A stretch of DNA of 64,000 bases from the NCBI GenBank assembly GCA_019084485.1, contig JAHRFU010000050.1, positions 1 through 64,000 on the forward strand. Reading direction: 5' to 3'. The DNA comes from Desulforudis sp. Its GTDB lineage: Bacteria > Bacillota > Desulfotomaculia > Desulfotomaculales > Desulforudaceae. The notes under the pieces were generated by a model. The model saw only the letters and a program-made list of their open reading frames with translations, made no database searches and was not told the origin of the DNA. A program made the position numbers and the translations under genes. The stretch's first letter is position 1. Every line of letters begins with the position of its first letter. This document shows positions 50,452-60,052 of this stretch, piece after piece.

Positions 50452-51468
50452 ATGACGTGGTCTACAATCCGTAGTCAGGATCTTCCTGAGACCGGAAAGC
50501 GTCGGGGATCGAACCGGACGCTGCTGGTCTCTCTGGGCATGGTGACGTTATTGTGCTGTTTGCTGGCCTGGGGGGGCTATTCCTGGGCCCAGAAGGATGT
50601 CGTGCTCCGGGACGGAAGTCAGCAACAAACCCTGTATACCTTTCAGCGTACCGTGGGCGACCTACTGACAGCCGAAGGAATTGAGATTGGGCCCAGAGAT
50701 GCGGTCGAACCGGCCCTGGACACCGTCCTCAAGGACGGTCTGGAAGTGATTATCGCGCGTGCGGTTCCGGTGACGATCCTCATTGAAGGTGATGAACGCC
50801 AGGAACTGACCAGAGCAGCTACGGTAGGTGAACTACTCAACGAGTTGAACATTGTTCCGGATCCGAGTGATTTGGTAAGGCCCGATCCGGCGAGTCCTGT
50901 AGAAAAGGGTCTGCTTGTAGCTCTGGTGCGGGTCAGTGAGGAGACTGTTGTACAAGATGTCGAGCTCCCCTATGGCGTGTCCCGCAGGCCCGCCTACAAC
51001 CTGGAGAACGGTAAAACCTCTGTCATTACCAAAGGTGCCCCGGGGCTTGAAAAGCAGTCTTATAAGGTGGTTTACCACGACGGCAAAGAGGTCGAGCGGG
51101 AACTGATATCGTCCACGACCGTAAGGAAGCCCAAGGACAAGGTCATCCTCGTAGGCATGGTCCAGACGGTGAGCCGCGGCGGCGAAGACCTGCATTTCTC
51201 CAGAGTGGTTGAGGCTCGGGCTACGGCTTACACCTACACCGGAAACAACACGGCTACAGGAGTACCCCCGGGACCTGGAAGCGTTGCGGTGGACCCCACG
51301 GTAATCCCGCTTGGGAGCAAGCTGTACATCGACGGATATGGTTACGGAAAGGCGATGGACATCGGGCGCTCAATCAAGGGGAACCGGGTGGACGTCTTCT
51401 TCCCGACCCGTGCCGAGGCTCTGCGCTGGGGCTCCAGGAACGTGAACGTGTTTGTGATATCAGAATAA
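50452..51468 (+). CDS. YabE-like protein (DUF348, G5 and 3D domains)
   Basis: TM helix; FQRTVGDLLTAEGI repeats; C-terminal EARATAYTYTGNNTATGVPPGPGSVAVDPTVIPLGSKLYIDGYGYGKAMD. Confidence 0.92.
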   Translation: MTWSTIRSQDLPETGKRRGSNRTLLVSLGMVTLLCCLLAWGGYSWAQKDVVLRDGSQQQTLYTFQRTVGDLLTAEGIEIGPRDAVEPALDTVLKDGLEVIIARAVPVTILIEGDERQELTRAATVGELLNELNIVPDPSDLVRPDPASPVEKGLLVALVRVSEETVVQDVELPYGVSRRPAYNLENGKTSVITKGAPGLEKQSYKVVYHDGKEVERELISSTTVRKPKDKVILVGMVQTVSRGGEDLHFSRVVEARATAYTYTGNNTATGVPPGPGSVAVDPTVIPLGSKLYIDGYGYGKAMDIGRSIKGNRVDVFFPTRAEALRWGSRNVNVFVISE

Positions 51469-51540
51469 TTACCGCGTTGCCTTGCGCTGTTTCATCCGCC
51501 CCATATTTACCTACAGTAGTACTGGAACAAGCTAATCTTA

Positions 51541-51568
51541 GCGCCCTTTCCCGGGGCGTTATTCTTTT
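51541..51568 (+). terminator. Terminator after the yabE-like gene
   Basis: GCGCCC-tttcccg-GGGCG-TTATTCTTTT. Confidence 0.65.
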
Positions 51569-51621
51569 GACGCGGACTGTGATAATGTGGATATAATTAG
51601 AGTATTAGGGAGGGTACGGTC

Positions 51622-52503
51622 ACGGATCTAGTATCACCTGTTAAGCTGCGCGAGGCGCTCGTGCGTTATGGTATCCGGCCGCGGAAGAGCTTGGGCCAGA
51701 ATTTCCTCATTTCGGGCAACGTGCTAGACCGGATCGTAGCTGCGGCTGAGATCAGGTCGGGGGATACGGTCGTGGAGATCGGACCCGGGGTGGGGGTGCT
51801 CACCAGGCGTCTGGCTTTGGCTGGGGCACGGGTAATTGCACTGGAACTGGATCGGCGTCTGCTGCCGTTGCTGGAGGAGACCCTGGCGGACCTTTCCGGC
51901 GTGGAAGTCGTGCAGGGTGATGCTCTGGAGGTGGACTTTCGGGCGTTGTTGGCCGAACGGGGGCTGACCGGCACGTTCAAGGTGGTTGCGAACCTTCCCT
52001 ACTACATTACCAGCCCCCTTATCGCCCGTCTGCTGGAGGAAGGACATCCGTTCGAGTTGGCGGTCGTGATGGTTCAGAGAGAGGTGGCCGAACGCCTCGT
52101 GGCCGGCCCGGGAACTAAGGCCTACGGTGCTTTTTCCGTTCTGGTCCAATACTACACACAGCCGGCGAGCGTGCTGCGGGTGTCACGCCGGAACTTCTCC
52201 CCGCCGCCCGAGGTGGACTCGACAGTGATCCTGATGAGGCGGCTCAAGGAGCCGCGGGTGAAGGTGAATTCGGCGCCGGCTTTCTTTGCCGTGGTTCGGG
52301 GAGCCTTCGGGCAGCGGCGCAAGATGCTGCCCAGCGCCCTGGAAGGGGCCGGTCTGGGGCTCGACAAGCGGTTCTGGATGCAGGTTTGCGAGATTGCCGG
52401 AATCGACCCCAAGCGCCGCGGAGAGACTCTTAGCATTGGGGAATTCGGCCAGTTGGCGGACGCATATACTAAGTATCACGGGAATCCTTTCGCGGGGAAG
52501 TGA
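51622..52503 (+). CDS. rsmA: 16S rRNA dimethyladenosine transferase; N-terminus uncertain
   Basis: RPRKSLGQNFLISGNVLDRIVAAAEI...VVEIGPGVGVLTRRLA; homology-like N-terminus DLVSPVKLREALVRYGI lies upstream of the GTG at 51661. Confidence 0.93.
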   Translation, partial: TDLVSPVKLREALVRYGIRPRKSLGQNFLISGNVLDRIVAAAEIRSGDTVVEIGPGVGVLTRRLALAGARVIALELDRRLLPLLEETLADLSGVEVVQGDALEVDFRALLAERGLTGTFKVVANLPYYITSPLIARLLEEGHPFELAVVMVQREVAERLVAGPGTKAYGAFSVLVQYYTQPASVLRVSRRNFSPPPEVDSTVILMRRLKEPRVKVNSAPAFFAVVRGAFGQRRKMLPSALEGAGLGLDKRFWMQVCEIAGIDPKRRGETLSIGEFGQLADAYTKYHGNPFAGK

Positions 52504-52511
52504 AATCGGGG

Positions 52512-52988
52512 ATGTTTCTAACCAGTCCGACAAAGGGAAGGCTGACCTTTGAGGAGACGATAGCCGAGATCATGGATTTTATCACCGGGCTGCCGACTTC
52601 TTCTTACAAGGTCATCATTGGCAGCGACTCCCAGGTTATGAAAAACAGCACCTGCTTCATTACCGCCGTTATCGTGCACCGCCTGGGGAAGGGTGCCCGC
52701 TACTTCTATCGCAAGAAGACCCACCGCAAGATTAAAAGCCTGCGTCAGAAAATATTCTTCGAAACCGCACTCAGCCTGGAGTTGGGGGGCATGGTTGTCA
52801 AGGAGTTCAGCGACCAGGGGACCACCGACGACTTTAAAGTGGAGATCCACATTGACGTCGGGAATTACGGAGAGACCAAAGACCTGATCCGTGAAGTGGT
52901 CGGGATGGTCACCGGGAGCGGCTTTCGGGCTCGGATCAAACCGGACGCCTTCGGCGCTTCGTCCGTGGCGGACCGCCACACAAAGTAG
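52512..52988 (+). CDS. YkuK-like ribonuclease H-related protein (DUF458)
   Basis: YKVIIGSDSQVMKNSTCFITAVIVHRLGKGARYFYRKK. Confidence 0.85.
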   Translation: MFLTSPTKGRLTFEETIAEIMDFITGLPTSSYKVIIGSDSQVMKNSTCFITAVIVHRLGKGARYFYRKKTHRKIKSLRQKIFFETALSLELGGMVVKEFSDQGTTDDFKVEIHIDVGNYGETKDLIREVVGMVTGSGFRARIKPDAFGASSVADRHTK

Positions 52989-53002
52989 GGTCGGGGCTTT
53001 AG

Positions 53003-53797
53003 TTATTTACTGTTCTTCAGATACTCATCCAAAACCTTAAACTGCCTGATATGGTTATACCCATCGAAGACGATCCCGTTCAATGAGCGGGATCGTGTTG
53101 TGTTGCGATAAACGCCGAAGGCTTCCAGGTAGTCACCGACAATGGTGTGGCGAATGTGTCGGGCGTGCTCCTCCCCTTTGTCGGGCGACCCGAGCGTACA
53201 GTGGGGCATCTGGGCACCGATGACTACCTTCAAGCCCGCCTGGGCCGCCATGGCGAGGGTTACCGGAGGCACTGCGAGCTCACGCAGCGGCAATCGGTCC
53301 AACAGACGCCTTGAGACGGCGTGCGGACCGTGCGCAGGGGACGCGGCCCTAAGGTAGCCCAGTCCGACGGCCCGGTTAAACAATTCACGGATTTGGCAGA
53401 GTTGCAGAGCCTGGGTTGAAAGTGGTACGAATTCGTCTGCAGGGTAACAGTCAGTAAGAGCCATGTCCGCCCCTCCCGCTTCGATCGCCTCCGACAAAGC
53501 GAGTAAAGCCTTGCCGATGTCACCGACCATGTCACCATCTACAAACAACAGTGTCTTCACCCCCAGTTCCCGGGCATGGGCGGCCCCCACGGCCCGCGGT
53601 ACATCGATTCCCAGGGACTCCTTAAACCAGATTGGACGCACCCGGTCCGATAAACACCGGGCAATGATTTCACCGGATCCATCGGTACTGCCGTTGATCA
53701 CCGGAAGCACAATATTGACCGGCAACAGGAGCAGCGTGGAAATGACAGACGCAATATTTTTAGCCTCGTTTTGAACCGGTATAACAGCGCAGATCAT
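53003..53797 (-). CDS. Family 2 glycosyltransferase
   Basis: MICAVIPVQNEAKNIASVISTLL...NGSTDGSGEI...LLFVDGDM. Confidence 0.88.
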   Translation of the reverse strand: MICAVIPVQNEAKNIASVISTLLLLPVNIVLPVINGSTDGSGEIIARCLSDRVRPIWFKESLGIDVPRAVGAAHARELGVKTLLFVDGDMVGDIGKALLALSEAIEAGGADMALTDCYPADEFVPLSTQALQLCQIRELFNRAVGLGYLRAASPAHGPHAVSRRLLDRLPLRELAVPPVTLAMAAQAGLKVVIGAQMPHCTLGSPDKGEEHARHIRHTIVGDYLEAFGVYRNTTRSRSLNGIVFDGYNHIRQFKVLDEYLKNSK

Positions 53798-53917
53798 CTA
53801 CGAACAATCCTCCCTCCCTCACAATATATTGGGACTATATGGAAAGCGTGAGCGGCCATGTAGATACGAAACTGGTGTTTAGTTCATAGCATGGAATAAA
53901 TGTGGAAAGGGGGGATC

Positions 53918-54778
53918 ACAGTGTTAGAACCTGGAGATATCGTAGGGCGCAAGTCATATAATCGTGATCTTTATTTTAAGATCTGTGAACTATATACCGA
54001 TTCGGACGGACGGCAAATGGCCAAGATTCACGGACTGGATGTCCGACTTTGTGCCGATGCCCCCGTGGATGATCTGGAGAAGATCAGTGCGGACAAGGTG
54101 GCTGAACACTGGCGCAAGGTAATGATGAAGAGCGGCGAGCTGATCAAACGCAGCTTTGCCCGCCGCGATCAGGAGCAGGTGCGTATTCATTCCCGCAACG
54201 CAGAGAAAGTTACAACTTTTAACATCCCCGGGCGGGTACTGCACATGGACGGTGATTCTGATTACCTGGATCTCTGTGTCGCCACCTATAAGCAACTGGG
54301 CGTTACCTGCCATGCTTACCACATCAACGAAAAGAAGCAGCCAGCCGAGGTCAGCCAGCTGCTGCAGAAGCACAACCCCGATATCCTGGTAGCAACGGGA
54401 CACGATTCCTTTATCAAGGGAAAAAAAGACTTCAAAAATCTGGACAACTACCGGAACTCCCGTTACTTCGTGGAGGCCGTCCAGGCAGCCCGCCGGTATG
54501 AAAAGAGTCGGGATGATCTGGTGATCTTTGCCGGAGCCTGCCAGTCTCACTACGAGGCAATTCTGGAAGCGGGTGCCAATTTTGCCAGTTCCCCGGAGCG
54601 GGTGTTGATTCACGCCTTCGACCCGGTGTTCATTGTGGAACGGGTGGCCTATACCCCCGTGCACCTGCCGGTTGAATTGCGTGAAACCATAGAGGCTACG
54701 ATTACTGGCTATCCCGGCATTGGCGGGGTTGATACGCCGGGTAAGTTTCGACTGGGGGCACCCAAATCCGCCTATTAG
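53918..54778 (+). CDS. yabG: Sporulation peptidase YabG
   Basis: LEPGDIVGRKSYNRDLYFKICELY...GDSDYLDLCVATYKQLGV...HNPDILVATGHDS. Confidence 0.95.
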   Translation, partial: TVLEPGDIVGRKSYNRDLYFKICELYTDSDGRQMAKIHGLDVRLCADAPVDDLEKISADKVAEHWRKVMMKSGELIKRSFARRDQEQVRIHSRNAEKVTTFNIPGRVLHMDGDSDYLDLCVATYKQLGVTCHAYHINEKKQPAEVSQLLQKHNPDILVATGHDSFIKGKKDFKNLDNYRNSRYFVEAVQAARRYEKSRDDLVIFAGACQSHYEAILEAGANFASSPERVLIHAFDPVFIVERVAYTPVHLPVELRETIEATITGYPGIGGVDTPGKFRLGAPKSAY

Positions 54779-54811
54779 TCTTCCAAAAACTAACACCCTT
54801 CGCTCTACCTT

Positions 54812-54820
54812 CATATAATA
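54812..54820 (+). promoter_or_regulatory. sigma-K-like -10 element
   Basis: ACA-N16-CATATAATA (CATAnnnTA) just upstream of the 54836 ORF. Confidence 0.45.
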
Positions 54821-54835
54821 GGTAAAAAAAGGAGG

Positions 54836-55237
54836 GTGCCTATGTCGGACGGTATTGCCATGGCGCTGATCAACGACGTTCCGGTTATCGGCGCCCGCTT
54901 CAGTCAGAGGGAGAGGGCGTTAGCCGAGGCCAAGCGCCTTACGGAGCGCGTAGCCGTTTTCGTCAAGCCCGGTGGGGAGGCAACGGTAGAGGTGAACTTC
55001 CAAGCCCAGAGCGACGGACGCTACACGTTGCAGTTACACAGCACCGGGGAGACAATTGTATCCATCCCTGGTCTGGATGAACTGACGCTTTGGCGGTTTA
55101 AAAAAGCATATGGTTTCAAGAAGATGTTCATTCTGACTTGTTTTGTTTACTCTACCGATAAGGAAGCGGAATCGCTGGTAGAGACTGACGGACTGGGGGT
55201 TGTGATTTACAAACCGGCCCCTACCGGGAAGGCGTAA
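54836..55237 (+). CDS. Hypothetical protein, possibly sporulation-expressed
   Basis: 133 aa; SD GGAGGG; between yabG and coat-like genes. Confidence 0.7.
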   Translation: MPMSDGIAMALINDVPVIGARFSQRERALAEAKRLTERVAVFVKPGGEATVEVNFQAQSDGRYTLQLHSTGETIVSIPGLDELTLWRFKKAYGFKKMFILTCFVYSTDKEAESLVETDGLGVVIYKPAPTGKA

Positions 55238-55251
55238 AACCCTGAGAACCT

Positions 55252-55283
55252 GGAAAAGACCACTATCCCGGTGGTCTTTTCCC
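55252..55283 (+). terminator. Hairpin terminator
   Basis: GGAAAAGACCAC-tatcccg-GTGGTCTTTTCC. Confidence 0.6.
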
Positions 55284-55356
55284 ATTTGGCGGTGAGCCTG
55301 CACAAATAAATCGCACGGAAATATGATGGTAATGGGGATGGCCGGGAGGGTGGTTT

Positions 55357-55650
55357 ATGTCTAGGCGGGATTGGGAACTGGGTTACAACCAGGGTTACGC
55401 TGTTGGTTTTGAAGAAGGATATGATAAGGGATACGGTGAAGGGGTCAGTCTTGGCCACAACAACGGGTTTGTAGCTGCGCTGGAAGTACAATCAGAGATT
55501 TCTGATCCGCGGCAGGCTGTGGCGACCCTGCAGAAACTGACCACTACCGGCCTGGTCAGCATTTCCCTGGTAGGTGCCGCAGCTAAGACAACCCTGGCCC
55601 TGCTCGAGGAAATTGGTGTGAAAGCGGAAATCAAGAAGGTAATTGAATAA
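55357..55650 (+). CDS. Hypothetical protein with N-terminal GYxx tetrapeptide repeat
   Basis: LGYNQGYAVGFEEGYDKGYGEGVSLGHNNGF; SD GGGAGG. Confidence 0.75.
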   Translation: MSRRDWELGYNQGYAVGFEEGYDKGYGEGVSLGHNNGFVAALEVQSEISDPRQAVATLQKLTTTGLVSISLVGAAAKTTLALLEEIGVKAEIKKVIE

Positions 55651-55823
55651 CTATCCATTTTGTGACAATTAACCAATATGCTACCGAATTTTCCGCAATT
55701 AGCAGCAATGTTGAATATGAACAAAACATACCAGACTTCAGCAAACCTAGAGAGGTTTGCCTAATTTGGTCATATAGTTTACAATCTGTGGACAAGTCCA
55801 GAAAAGGAAAAAGGAGGGTGTTC

Positions 55824-56753
55824 ATGCGGATTGTAAACAGGAGATTTGTAGGGATTGTTATTGCGCTGTTAGTAGGTATGTTGTTCCTTGTACCGACTGC
55901 CTTCGCCGCACCGCCGACTGCTGATGAAGCGAAGCTGGCGAAGATGGTGAATGCGGCCCGAGAGCAGGCCGGATTGAAGCCTCTGGCCCTAAACGCGACA
56001 TTGTGCGATGCCGCTCAGAAGCAGGCCCTGACCCGATCGATCTATGTGAAGAGTCTTGCCACAAAAGGGATCAGCAGTACCAACCTCGTTCAGGTGACCG
56101 TCTTCGCCAACAGTATTGAGTCGGCAGCCCGAGCCTTATCGGCAACCAGTGCCAGAACCATGCAGGCCCAGCATGAGGAGTTCGGCCTTGCTTACCGGAA
56201 TGGAAGGGCAGTCGTGATCTTCGGCGGCAGTTCCACAAATCCGGTTGTGACTATACCGAACCCCTGTAAGCCACCGGTTGCCCAACCGCCGGCACCGACC
56301 CCGACACCGACACCCACGCCCCCGGCACCGACCCCGACACTGACCCCAACGCCCCCGGCTCCGACGCCAGGCCTTAACGCCGATGAGGCTCGAATGTTCG
56401 AACTGGTAAACCAGGAGCGTGTGAAAAACGGTCTGAGACCCTACCAGATCGATATGGAACTGGTTAAGGTGGCAAGAGTGAAAGCGAAGGAGATGGTTGA
56501 CCGTAATTACTTTGCCCACCAGTCTCCCACCTACGGTTCACCCTTTGAGATGATGAAGAAGTTTGGGATCACCTACCGGACCGCGGGTGAAAACCTGGCC
56601 GGGGCTCCGGATGTGGAACGTGCCCACGTAAATCTGATGAACTCTCCGGGACACCGTGCCAACATCCTCAACGCCAACTTCACGAAGATCGGTATTGGGG
56701 TGGTACAGGGTAGTCCTTACGGCAAAATGTTCGTCCAGTTGTTCACTGGCTAA
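55824..56753 (+). CDS. Secreted CAP/SCP-domain protein (YkwD-like) with PT-rich linker
   Basis: Signal peptide; C-terminal FELVNQERVKNGLRPY...YFAHQSPTYGSPFEMMKKFGI...AGENLAG...LMNSPGHRANILNANFTKIGIG. Confidence 0.92.
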   Translation: MRIVNRRFVGIVIALLVGMLFLVPTAFAAPPTADEAKLAKMVNAAREQAGLKPLALNATLCDAAQKQALTRSIYVKSLATKGISSTNLVQVTVFANSIESAARALSATSARTMQAQHEEFGLAYRNGRAVVIFGGSSTNPVVTIPNPCKPPVAQPPAPTPTPTPTPPAPTPTLTPTPPAPTPGLNADEARMFELVNQERVKNGLRPYQIDMELVKVARVKAKEMVDRNYFAHQSPTYGSPFEMMKKFGITYRTAGENLAGAPDVERAHVNLMNSPGHRANILNANFTKIGIGVVQGSPYGKMFVQLFTG

Positions 56754-56767
56754 CTGGTAAATTTCTC

Positions 56768-56794
56768 ACATTTCCTCCTTCTCGGCATATATTA
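56768..56794 (+). promoter_or_regulatory. sigma-K-like promoter, copy 1
   Basis: ACA-N15-CATATATTA, 32 bp before the TTG start. Confidence 0.65.
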
Positions 56795-56825
56795 TGGAAA
56801 AATGTGTCGGAAGGAGGAATTTTTC

Positions 56826-58247
56826 TTGAGTGGAATAGAGGGAGACGGCCATGGTGTTGAAACCTGGCCGGTGAAGTGTCAGCGCATCCGGGTACGGCAG
56901 GTAATTGGGGAAGAAACCAAACAGGCTACGGTCAGAGCGAGGATCATCATCCCCGCCGAGAAGCCTCCGGCGGAGCAGGTTCTCGCTGCCCAGGCCCAGA
57001 CTCAGGTACAGGAAGTTCGAATCATCCCGAATAAGGTGATTGTGGAAGGCCGCGCGCATCTTCAGGTGACCTATGTGGCCGATATGCCCAGCCAACCGGT
57101 TCATCACGTACATGGAGAAGTTAAGTTCCTTGAATCCTTTGATATCCCGGGTGCTGAGAACGGCCAGGACGTATTCACCCAGTTGACGGTGGAGAAGGTC
57201 GCTGTCCATCTGGATGAAAACGACCGTACCCGCCGGTTAATTGTGGTTACGATCATCATTAAGATCTTCGTGAAGGTTACCGAGACGGTGGAAGTTGACG
57301 TCCTGGAAAAGGGTCCGCCCTGGTTGAAGCCCGTTGTGAAGCCGATCACTTTGGAAGAAGTGGTCGCGTTTGGCGAGCGGCAGGTGGTAGTCAGTCAGCA
57401 GGTGGACATTACGGAGTTCTTCTGTGGCGTAAAACCTTGTCCTGAAAAAATCATCGACGTCATTGCGGACATCCGGATCACGAAAAAGGAAGTAATCAAG
57501 AACAAGGTGATTGTGGAGGGTGTGATCATCCTGCAAATTATCTACGTCGCCAAGACCTGGGAGGGCAGCCAGCCGGTCCACCACGCCCACGTGGAGATTC
57601 CCTTTACGGAATTCGTCCACGTTGAAGGCGCGCGTCCGGATATGATCGTCGATGTCTCGGTGGTTATCGAGGATGCCAATGCCCGGGTTAAGAACCACTG
57701 TGAAGTGGCGATCAGCGTGGTCCTGCAAATTAGGGCCGAAGTTACAAAGGAGATTAAAAAGAACGTGGTGGTTCACATCATGGACGACCCGCGGTTTGAG
57801 ACCATCACGCTGTTCTTGGATAAGGTTTTGGCGGAAGTGATGAGGCAGGTCACCATTCGGGATACGGCAACGATCCCGCAGCAGAAACCGCCGGCCCAGA
57901 AGGTTCTGGACGCCTTCGCAGTAGCTTGCGAAATCACGGAAACCGAAATCCTGACCAACAAGGTCATTGTGCGGGGCGTAGTCACTGTAAAGGTTACCTA
58001 TGTGGCGGATAAGCCGACCCAACCAGTGCACGCTTTTGAAGTGGAGATCCCCTTCACCACATTCGTAGACATCAAGGGTGTCGGCGACAATGACGCGCGG
58101 GTGACGGTAATGTGCACCGTGGAGTTTATCGCGGCTGACCTTGAGAACCATCGTAATGTGGGTTTGAACATCGTGGTCCGGGTGGATGTCAGAGCGACCA
58201 AGATCGTTCAACAGAAAGTGGTCATCTGTCTGGATAATAATGCCTAG
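56826..58247 (+). CDS. Triple DUF3794 (SipL-like) protein, no LysM
   Basis: Three repeats of the VIxNKVIVEGxxxxQVxYVA...VHxxxxExPFTxFV type; TTG start with SD GGAAGGAGG. Confidence 0.9.
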   Translation: MSGIEGDGHGVETWPVKCQRIRVRQVIGEETKQATVRARIIIPAEKPPAEQVLAAQAQTQVQEVRIIPNKVIVEGRAHLQVTYVADMPSQPVHHVHGEVKFLESFDIPGAENGQDVFTQLTVEKVAVHLDENDRTRRLIVVTIIIKIFVKVTETVEVDVLEKGPPWLKPVVKPITLEEVVAFGERQVVVSQQVDITEFFCGVKPCPEKIIDVIADIRITKKEVIKNKVIVEGVIILQIIYVAKTWEGSQPVHHAHVEIPFTEFVHVEGARPDMIVDVSVVIEDANARVKNHCEVAISVVLQIRAEVTKEIKKNVVVHIMDDPRFETITLFLDKVLAEVMRQVTIRDTATIPQQKPPAQKVLDAFAVACEITETEILTNKVIVRGVVTVKVTYVADKPTQPVHAFEVEIPFTTFVDIKGVGDNDARVTVMCTVEFIAADLENHRNVGLNIVVRVDVRATKIVQQKVVICLDNNA

Positions 58248-58326
58248 TGGTCGGTTAAAACTAAGTGTTGCTGACGATTGCACTGAAACCCATATCTGTT
58301 GGTTGACGGTGAACCGCTCAACTCTC

Positions 58327-58353
58327 ACATTTCCTTCTTGTCGGCATATATTA
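58327..58353 (+). promoter_or_regulatory. sigma-K-like promoter, copy 2
   Basis: ACA-N15-CATATATTA with the same spacing as copy 1. Confidence 0.65.
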
Positions 58354-58380
58354 AAGCAAATGCCGAAAGGAGGAATTTTC

Positions 58381-60000
58381 TTGGGTGTAGTGGAGCCTAC
58401 CGCCCCGGTAGGGCGGATTAGATGCCAGCGGATTCGTGTCCGGCAGGTCATCGGGGAGCAGACCAAGCAAGCAGCCGTTCGGGCCAGGATTCTCATCCCG
58501 GCGGAGAAACCGCCGGCTGAACAGGTCCTAGCCGCCCGGGCTCAGACCCAGGTCCAGGAAGTCAAGATCATCCCGAACAAGGTGATCGTTGAAGGCAAGG
58601 CGCACGTGCAGGTTACCTACGTGGCCGACTTCCCCAGCCAGCCTGTGCACCACGTTTCCGGCGATGTGAAATTTGTGGAATCCTTTGATATCCCGGGTGC
58701 GCAAGCCGGACAGGACGTAGTGGTCCAACTGACCGTGGAGAAGGTTGCCGTCCATCTGGACGAAAACGACAAGGACCGTCGGGTAATCGTGGTTACCGTC
58801 ATCGTGAAGATCTTCGTAAAAGTCACGGAAACCGTAGAAGTTGACGTCCTTGAAGAAGCCCCGGCAAACCTGAAGCCGGTAACCAGGCAGATCACGCTCG
58901 AAGAAGTAGTAGCCTTTGGGGAACGCCAGGTGGTCGTTAGTCAGCAGGTGGATATTAAGAAGCTGTTTGATGGTGTGAAGCCCTGTCCGGAAAAGATTCT
59001 TGATGTCATTGCGGACATCCGGATCACGAAGAAGGAAGTAATCAAGAACAAGGTGATTGTGGAGGGCGTTCTCACCCTGCAGATCATCTACGTGGCCAAG
59101 ACGTGGGAGGGTAGCCAGCCGGTACACCACGCACACGTCGAGGTACCCTTCACTGAGTTCGTGCACGTGGAAGGTGCCCGCCCGGACATGATTGTCGATG
59201 TCCAGGTGACGATTGAGGATGCCAATGCCCGCGTTAAGAACCACTGTGAAGTGTCCATCAGTGTGGTCCTGCAGATCAGAGCCCAAGTAACCAAGGAAAT
59301 TACCAAGACCGTGGTAATCGACATTGTGGGCAATGGGCGCTTTGAGAAGATTACGCTCTTCCTTGACAAGGTTCTCGCAGAGGTAATGCGGCAGGTCACC
59401 ATCCGTGACACAGCCACCATTCCCGACCAGAAGCCACCCGCGCAAAAGGTACTTGAAGCCTTCGTAGTGTCCTGTGAGGTTACCGAGGAAGAGATCCTGG
59501 CCAACAAGGTGATCATCCGCGGTGTTGTAGTGATTAAGGTCACTTATGTCGCCGATAAGCCGACTCAGCCGGTGCACGCCTTTGAAGTGGAAGTCCCCTT
59601 CACCACCTTTGCGGACATCAGGGGTGTTGGTGACGCCGATCCGCGCCTGATCGTGATGTGCACGGTCGAATGGGTGGCGGCCGACCTGGAGAACCATCGC
59701 AACGTAGGCCTGAACATTGTGGTCAGAGTCGATGTAAGGGCGACCAGAGTCGTACAGCAACCGGTTGTAATTTGCCTGGAACCACCCGACGTCGTAGAGC
59801 CGATTGTGGAGCCTAAGGTTCCGGAACCGAAGGTACCTACTCCAGCGCCTGGTGTTCGTACATACACCATTCAGGCCGGGGATACCTTCTTCAGATTGGC
59901 CCAGCGGTTTGGAACTACGGTCGCAGCCCTGCAGGCCGCCAACCCCGGGGTCGACCCGAACAGACTGCAGATCGGCCAGGTGATAAATATCCCCGGTTAG
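58381..60000 (+). CDS. Triple DUF3794 plus C-terminal LysM protein (SipL-like)
   Basis: Close paralogue of the upstream ORF plus [47 protein letters not shown]. Confidence 0.93.
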   Translation: MGVVEPTAPVGRIRCQRIRVRQVIGEQTKQAAVRARILIPAEKPPAEQVLAARAQTQVQEVKIIPNKVIVEGKAHVQVTYVADFPSQPVHHVSGDVKFVESFDIPGAQAGQDVVVQLTVEKVAVHLDENDKDRRVIVVTVIVKIFVKVTETVEVDVLEEAPANLKPVTRQITLEEVVAFGERQVVVSQQVDIKKLFDGVKPCPEKILDVIADIRITKKEVIKNKVIVEGVLTLQIIYVAKTWEGSQPVHHAHVEVPFTEFVHVEGARPDMIVDVQVTIEDANARVKNHCEVSISVVLQIRAQVTKEITKTVVIDIVGNGRFEKITLFLDKVLAEVMRQVTIRDTATIPDQKPPAQKVLEAFVVSCEVTEEEILANKVIIRGVVVIKVTYVADKPTQPVHAFEVEVPFTTFADIRGVGDADPRLIVMCTVEWVAADLENHRNVGLNIVVRVDVRATRVVQQPVVICLEPPDVVEPIVEPKVPEPKVPTPAPGVRTYTIQAGDTFFRLAQRFGTTVAALQAANPGVDPNRLQIGQVINIPG

Positions 60001-60018
60001 AGCCGAATCACACCAAGA

Positions 60019-60051
60019 AATAGGCTGCCGTTACAAGGCAGCCTATTTTTG
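60019..60051 (+). terminator. Terminator of the DUF3794 pair
   Basis: AAATAGGCTGCC-gttacaa-GGCAGCCTATTTTT. Confidence 0.85.
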
Positions 60052-60052
60052 T

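Noticed and set aside
56270-56370. Tandem CCGACACCGACCCC-like DNA repeat, considered as a CRISPR or VNTR element
   Set aside because: It encodes the Pro/Thr linker of the CAP protein, so coding low complexity explains it; there are no spacers.
57237-59760. Long minus-strand ORFs (419 aa and 410 aa) antisense to the DUF3794 genes
   Set aside because: Skewed H/N/L-rich composition typical of shadow ORFs opposite repetitive Val/Lys/Glu-rich coding sequence; the plus-strand frames have recognisable domains and good SDs.
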